From NCBI RefSeq assembly GCF_949987535.1, contig NC_080074.1, positions 38,237,641 through 38,301,640 of the forward strand: a stretch of 64,000 bases of DNA, given 5' to 3'. The notes under the pieces were generated by a model, which was not told the origin of the DNA, did not search any database, and worked only from the letters and a program-made list of their open reading frames with translations. A program made the translations under genes and the position numbers. Source of the DNA: Balaenoptera acutorostrata. Its lineage: Eukaryota; Chordata; Mammalia; Artiodactyla; Balaenopteridae. Shown here piece by piece: positions 58,861 through 64,000 of the stretch; position 1 is the first letter of the stretch; each line of letters starts with the position of its first letter.

Positions 58861-59815
58861 TTTTTTAAACTTTTTATTTTATATTGGAGTATAGCTGATT
58901 AACAATGTCATGGTAGTTTCAGGTGCACAGCAAAGTGACTCAGCCATACATATACATGTATCCATTCTCCCCCAAACTCCCCTCCCATCCAGACTGCCAC
59001 ATAACATTGAGCAGAGGTCCCTGTGCTGTACAGTAGGTCCTTGTTGGTTATCCATTTTAAATATAGCAGTGAGTACATGTCGATCCCAAACTCCCTAATT
59101 TTCCCTCCCCCCCCCCCACCCTTCCCCACCACTCCAGTAACCATAAGTTCGTTCTCTAAGTTTGTGAGTCTGTTTCTGTTTTGTAAATAAGTTTATTTGT
59201 ATCATTTCTTTTTAGATTCCGCATATAAGGGGTATCATACGATATTTCTCTTTCTCTGTCTGACTTACTTCATTCAGTATGACAATCTCTAGGTACATCC
59301 ATGTTGCTGCAAATGGCATTATTTAATTCTTTTAGTGGCTGAGTAATATTCCATTGTATATATGTACCACATCTTCTTTTTTTTTAATTTTTTTTTTTTT
59401 AATATTTATTTTTGGCTGTGTTGGGTCTTCGTTTCTGTGCGAGGGCTTTCTGTAGTTGCGGCAAGCGGGGGCCACTCTTCATCGCGGTGCGCGGGTCTCT
59501 CACCGTCGCGGTCTCTCGTTGCGGAGCACAAACTCCAGACGCGCAGGCTCAGCAGCTGTGGCTCACGGGCCCAGCCGCTCCGCGGCATGTGGGATCTTCC
59601 CAGACCAGGGCTCGAACCTGTGTCCCCTGCATTGGCAGGCAGATTCTCAACCGCTGCGCCACCAGGGAAGCCCCACATCTTCTTTATCCATTCCTCTGTC
59701 GATGGACACTTAGGTGGCTTCCATGTCTTGGCCATTGCAAACAGTGCTGCAATGAACATTGGGGTGCGTGTATTCTTTCGGACCATGTTTTTCTCCAGAT
59801 ATATGCCCAGGAGTG
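58861..59815 (-). mobile_element. L1 3' part, antisense: main segment of a twin-primed L1
   Basis: It starts with the inverted poly(A)/3' end (a run of T, then 'atattggagtatagctgatt') and runs through the L1 3' UTR ('gtaggtccttgttggttatc') into ORF2 ('ctgagtaatattccattgta'). It stops at 59,815. The left flank AGGAGGAT (58,853-58,860) is repeated at 60,286-60,293, right of the inverted segment, as a likely TSD. A SINE at 59,380-59,672 interrupts it. Confidence 0.92.
59380..59672 (-). mobile_element. CHR-type SINE, antisense (short-body), nested in the L1, with TSD
   Basis: The reverse-complement CHR SINE has a perfect 13-bp TSD CCACATCTTCTTT at 59,367-59,379 and 59,673-59,685. The duplicated target is L1 sequence, so the SINE post-dates the L1. 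The 180-200-codon frames on both strands at 59,362-60,002 are chance read-through of SINE plus L1. Confidence 0.96.
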
Positions 59816-60285
59816 CCATAAACAAAATGAAAAGACAACCCACAGAATGGGAGAAAATATTTGCAAACAATGTGACCGACAAGGGATTAATCTCCAAAAT
59901 ATACAAACAGCTCATACAGTTCAATATCAAAAAAATAACCAACCCAATAAAAAAAAATGGGCAGAAGACCTAAACAGACGTTTCTCCAAACAAGATATAT
60001 AGATGGCCAAGAGACACACGAAAAGATGTTCAACATTGCTAATTATTAGAGAAATGCAAATCAAAACTGTAATGAGATATCACCTCACACCAGTCAAAAT
60101 GGCTATCATCAAAAAATCCACAAACAATAAATGCTGGAGAGGGTGTGGAGAAAAGGGAACCTTCCTACACTGTTGGTGGGAATGTAAATCGGTACAGCCA
60201 CTATGGAGAACAGTATGGAGGTTCCTTAGAAAACTAAAAATAGAGCTACCATATGACCCTGCAGTCCCACTCCTGGGCATATATC
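59816..60285 (+). mobile_element. Inverted 5' segment of the twin-primed L1 (ORF2 relic)
   Basis: Sense L1 ORF2 C-terminal coding sequence. Translation shows '[10 protein letters not shown]' and later (60,003-60,290) '[20 protein letters not shown]' and '[12 protein letters not shown]', typical of the L1 ORF2 region upstream of the C-terminal tail. It ends with an 18-base stretch, CACTCCTGGGCATATATC (60,268-60,285). Its reverse complement is at 59,798-59,815, the end of the antisense segment. The two segments are thus adjacent pieces of one L1 joined in opposite orientation. A frameshift breaks the reading frame. Confidence 0.92.
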
Positions 60286-60480
60286 AGGAGGATGTTATTT
60301 AGCTTGACATATGTGAGTTCTTTACGTGGATTGAGATTTAAATTTCAGGGACTACAGTATGTAAATAATATTTAAAAGCATGGGAATAGTTAAGGTCATC
60401 TAGGGAGAGAGTGTAGAAAGAGAGAAGTCCAAGCCAACACTGAAGCAAATTAGAGGAAAATATGCAATATAGGACATTAA

Positions 60481-61009
60481 ATAAGAAGCTTCCTGCTGGA
60501 AAATATATGAATGTTTATGAATGTTATGTTATAGAAAGAAACAGAGGTAAGTAGGGAACCAAGTTCTATTCCCCCACTATAGTGAATATAACAGATTTAT
60601 TTGTATATAAACAAGGGTTTCATGAGTCAAATGATTCAAAGGTTAGGACTGTTTGCCTATCATCTTGAGAAAAATTTTCCTCAGCAATACATTCAGAGTA
60701 AGTCTCTGGAATTTCTGTGTTTTTAGTCTTTATGCAACTTTTTACTATTTAAGATGGGATAAGGAATTACTGAAGCAAATTGCCAATGACATTTTTGTAA
60801 ATCCACAAATCTAATTCACATTGCTTTTGATAGCTTCTATGAGCAATAAACTTCAATAGCATTTTGTCCTTAATTTCACAGCCAGTTCAAATAGTAAACT
60901 TTAAAATGTTTATATGTAAAATCCACATGAAAAGAAAGGTGGATGCAAACATATAGCCAATCCAAAGTTTGGTTCATCAATATGGTAGAACTGGTCTTTT
61001 ACAGTCAGT
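60481..61009. other. AT-rich sequence, nothing recognised
   Basis: No repeat or gene was identified. The frame 60,910-61,092 (-) overlaps the MIR to the right. Confidence 0.45.
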
Positions 61010-61170
61010 CCATTTTTACACTTATATACTGTAGAACTGGAATTGACCTTACAGACTGTATGGCTGTATACCTTTACAAATAAGGGAATCAAGATTCAGA
61101 AAGACAAATAACCTTCCTGTGGTGGTCATATCTTGTTAGTGGCAGAAGTGGAACTAAGATCACTGGTTTT
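61010..61170 (-). mobile_element. MIR SINE, antisense
   Basis: 'gtatacctttacaaataagg', 'agattcagaaagacaaataa' and 'tgttagtggcagaagtggaa' follow the reverse-complement MIR. Confidence 0.65.
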
Positions 61171-61812
61171 CTTTTGGCTGGTCAAAGCTGCAACTGTGGA
61201 AACCCCTCTTTGGAATTAATCACAAGGGGATGATGTCTTTAAAAGGCAATATTAGATTTTAGTTTCATTGAGGGAAAGAACAAAAGAGAGAATATTTATT
61301 AAATACTGTGATTATATGAGATAGAAATAAAATCTTAAGAAATGACCCTAGGGTTTAATCCCAATTTTATCACTTTAATAATTGCTTTGATTTTAGACCA
61401 GCTACTTATTCTCACAGAGCATCAGTTCATCTGTAAAACTAAACCAGCATTTCACTGTTTTGTGAGGATTTATCATAATCCTTTAGTAACTATAATTAAG
61501 ATTCTGAGCCTCTTGTAGCCTTCAGACATAACACCATTAAAGTAACACAATTTTGAATCATCACCTTGGAAGCTGGCCTTGATAGGAAGAATCAAGTAGA
61601 GGGAAGAGGGAGAAAATAATGAAAAAAGAGAGAAAAGAAAATAACATTTTTAAGTTTCAGTCATGTGTATACAACATTGATACATTGACATTGTATCATG
61701 TACATGCCAGAAGATTTGTTTAAGTATTCCTGTTCCACCCTCAACTTTCAGAAGACTCTGCATGCCTGTGCTACAAAATGGGTGGGGGGAAATTTCTCTT
61801 TGCATTCTTGGG
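61171..61812. other. Mixed sequence; possible weak MIR
   Basis: About 61,360-61,480 ('gaccagctacttattctcac', 'agcatcagttcatctgtaaa') looks like a very diverged sense MIR. The remainder is unrecognised. Confidence 0.4.
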
Positions 61813-62403
61813 CCCTCCCTAGCAATAGACTACTGTAGCTTGTTATACATTGTGAAGAGCCAGGAAAAGGGAGACTGGGAGTTCATAGTTCTACTCCTCC
61901 AGCCTTAGTGTTAAGCTGGTTCTGTGCATCAAGCCTCAGGACAGGGTCTTTCTCCACTTTCCTGGACCTTCCCTAGTGGTCTAGAGTTTTCTACCCTCCC
62001 TCCAAGGCAGCTGACCTCTGTCTCAAATCAGTAAGTGTTTCCACAAGCTAGTCTCCTGCCCTTCCTCCATGGCAATGGACCTCTTTTTTATATTATTGCA
62101 AAGTCCTAGAATTAAGTTGGTTTCTTCCTCCTCTCCCAATGGCAGATGTTTTTTTCCTACTGGCCATGATGGTTAGAGGAGGTGGATTTCTATTCCACTC
62201 CCAGTGGCAGCTGACCTTGTCCTGGGAACAAGGAGTGAGACGATTCTCTGTGCCCTCCCTAGTGGCAGCCAACTTCTGCCTGGGACTTATGGCAGGATTT
62301 CCCTTCCTTTCTTTTGCAGACAGATGACTTTTCTTATCAAAGCAGGACAAGAAAGATGTTAGATGCTAAAAGGGTTCTCGCCCTTTCCTCAGTGGCAGAC
62401 ACA
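61813..62403. repeat. Degenerate tandem repeat built on CCCTCCCTAGTGGCAGCTGACCT
   Basis: A motif of the type CCCTCCCTAGTGGCAG, with or without a following CTGACCT, recurs at about 61,813, 61,968, 61,994, 62,059, 62,129, 62,195, 62,253 and 62,381. Spacing is mostly 55-75 bases (larger gaps where copies have decayed). It looks like an old minisatellite-like or internally repetitive retroelement segment. The frames 62,093-62,350 come from it. Family unknown. Confidence 0.6.
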
Positions 62404-62781
62404 TTTTTCTGTTTTTATGCCTATCCCCAAGCAGCAATTGAGCCCATCTTATAAAAAACTGATGGTGGAGCTGGTGCAGGAATTCTGATCTCTCATGATA
62501 GCCCACACTAGGCTTTTAAGAATTTGTTAAAATGTGAGTTTATTTCTTCTCACCTACTTTTATGACTGCTTTTACTTGTCTCAGCAGTTTGAGTATCCTG
62601 TGTTTCCTCAGAGGGTCTTGTCAACCTTGAGTATTTGGTTTATCTGGTTGCCTTGCATCCTCAGCTCTCTGATTGTTAAAGGAAAAATTATGATGTTTTT
62701 AGATCACCTTTTTTTCTCATTGTTAGCATAGGAGCAATGTTCTCTTAACACTTTCTATTATCCTAAGTGGAAGTAGAACTC
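62404..62781. other. Mixed sequence, nothing recognised
   Basis: The frame 62,534-62,731 is hydrophobic but without family motifs. No call is made. Confidence 0.4.
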
Positions 62782-62793
62782 CTCACCCGATTT

Positions 62794-62994
62794 ATTTTGT
62801 TTTTTTTATTTTTAAATTTAAATTTTATTTTATTTAATTTTATTTTGTCCACACTGTGCGGTATGCAGGATATTAGTGCAGCATGTGGGATCTTAGTGCG
62901 GCATGCGGGATCTTAGTTCCCTGACCAGAGATCGAACCCGTGCCCCCAGCAGTGGAATCTCGGAGTCTTAACCACTGGACTGCCAAGGAAGTCT
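62794..62994 (-). mobile_element. CHR-1-like SINE, antisense, with TSD
   Basis: 'gtgggatcttagtgcggcat', 'gttccctgaccagagatcga' and 'ccactggactgccaaggaag' match the reverse complement of the simpler CHR-1-type tRNA SINE. The repeat of a 'gggatcttagtgcggcatg'-like unit shows an internal duplication. Flanks CTCACCCGATTT (62,782-62,793) and CTCACCCAATTT (62,995-63,006) differ at one base. Confidence 0.9.
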
Positions 62995-63006
62995 CTCACC
63001 CAATTT

Positions 63007-64000
63007 TTTTTTATCCAGTATTAGAATTTATTATTCTTCCTTTGGTTGGTTACTAGGTAAACTCTTTACCTAGTACTGATGAGTGATGTGAACAAATAAT
63101 ATACAATTTTGAACATTATCATGGGCCTTAGAAGGTGAGAGTTAATACTCTGAGAGACTTGAGGGAACTAAGGGCACTGAAGAAATCACAAATTCAAACT
63201 TCCTACCTCATACTCAAGAAATGAGATTCTTGAAAGAAATGGTGGATAAAAAAAAAATCACAGTCATTATTCATTCTCTGCTTTATATCTTTCCTTCTTT
63301 CTCTCTTTTTCTATTTTTTGTCCCCCCCCCCGTTTTGCTTTCCTCCCCCCTTCCCCAATAGCTGAATTCTAGTTAATAAAATGTGCTTAATGTATGACTT
63401 CTTTGTACTTGGCTTGATATTAAAGATTTTCTAGACACTGTTTCCATGCTATATTATAGCTTCCCTCTATATCCAGAGAAGAACTTCTGTTCCAGACAAA
63501 CTTATATTCTTATTATCTTTCCCTCCATGTTTTTGCTTATGTATAGAATGCATTTTCCAATTCATATCTTAACTCTTAATTTTTAAAACATCTAAATTCT
63601 CAGTAACTGAATTGCTACCACCACAACTTATTTGTACATTTAACATTTTTAAAATAAAAATCTGACTTTAATCCAATAAGTGAAGTAAAATGATCAATAA
63701 AAATAAATTTTAAGTAACAAATGCATTTTCACTGCTCATTTGATCATTTACAATATGCTGAAGCCTGTACTATATCTTTGAGCACTATGCAAATATAGAA
63801 CAAAACTACTTTCTGTTGGAACTTTTAAATAAAGAGCACCACCTTGTGGGAATATATGCTTATATGTAATGGAAGACAGGAATATTAAAGGAATAATAAT
63901 TCATTTAAAAAACAGTGCTTATAATTTATACTATACTAAATTATTAGCATAGAAATAAAACCTCATGCTTTTTCCTAAGGAAAATTAAAAGATGGAAAGA
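63007..64000. other. AT-rich sequence to the right edge
   Basis: It holds a C10 homopolymer and pyrimidine-rich tract at about 63,321-63,356. Otherwise there is nothing I can assign. Confidence 0.5.

Larger units (their letters stand above)
57740..60480 (-). mobile_element. Antisense L2 LINE host of several nested insertions
   Basis: Antisense L2 text is present before the LTR ('tctctgaggaagtgacttca'). It resumes between LTR and L1 ('ccagatcatgttgtgtctta', 'gaagccataggagag', 'ggctactgtagaagtccagg'). After the L1 it reads 'ggtcatctagggagagagtg' and 'tagaaagagagaagtccaag'. Pieces: about 57,740-57,893, 58,340-58,860 and 60,286-60,480. Joined, they make one continuous L2 fragment of roughly 0.9 kb. 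Confidence 0.8.

Noticed and set aside
59362..60002. Long open frames (up to about 200 codons, both strands)
   Set aside because: They run through an antisense CHR SINE and the two halves of an L1. No start context, domain or splice structure of a host gene is present.

Overview
This window is nuclear DNA from a placental mammal, most likely a cetacean (whale or dolphin) or a close cetartiodactyl relative. The main evidence is eight tRNA-derived SINEs of the CHR type, with the 'gggacttcc...gcagtggttaag' head, which is typical of whales, hippos and ruminants and especially of cetaceans. Supporting evidence is a cetartiodactyl-type L1 3' end and an 80-bp-class mariner MITE of the Bov-mariner type. 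The background is AT-rich and CpG-poor. I recognise no complete protein-coding gene. The longest open frames run through SINEs or through decayed L1 and L2 coding sequence. There are no bacterial or phage features.

Layout. 0-9.2 kb: a left-edge L1 5' UTR (antisense), a short L1 3' end with target-site duplication (TSD), two older L1 3' ends placed tail to tail, an L2, a MIR and two SINEs. 9.2-20.3 kb: L2 pieces, an internally deleted Tigger1, a SINE, a long antisense L2 split by a young L1 and an MLT1-type LTR, two MIRs, then a CpG-rich, probably endogenous-retrovirus-derived block carrying its own SINE. 20.3-33 kb: MER5, L2 and MIR remnants, a SINE, two MaLR-type LTRs, a near-perfect mariner hairpin, an old L1 3' end, a small terminal-inverted-repeat element and an L2 carrying a MER5A. 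33-46 kb: MIRs, L2s, a SINE, a palindromic unknown element, a long stretch of mostly single-copy sequence with one plausible 54-bp exon, and a perfect 29-bp-arm hairpin. 46.5-50 kb: a long antisense L2 head to head with a sense L2. 50-57.7 kb: single-copy sequence with a possible terminal exon, then an old L1 ORF2 relic split by an LTR with a clean TSD. 57.7-60.5 kb: an antisense L2 interrupted by an LTR and by an L1 with a twin-priming 5' inversion, which itself contains a SINE. 60.5-64 kb: a MIR, a degenerate tandem repeat and a CHR-1-like SINE.

The only hints of a host gene are two open, phase-0 exon-like segments on the + strand (42,156-42,209 and 52,304-52,348) with good splice sites. 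If real, most of the right half would be intron or 3' UTR of one unidentified gene. The most informative structures are the layered insertions, whose relative ages can be read directly from who interrupts whom, and two strong hairpins. Family names for old repeats come from remembered consensus sequences; boundaries marked approximate could move by tens of bases.
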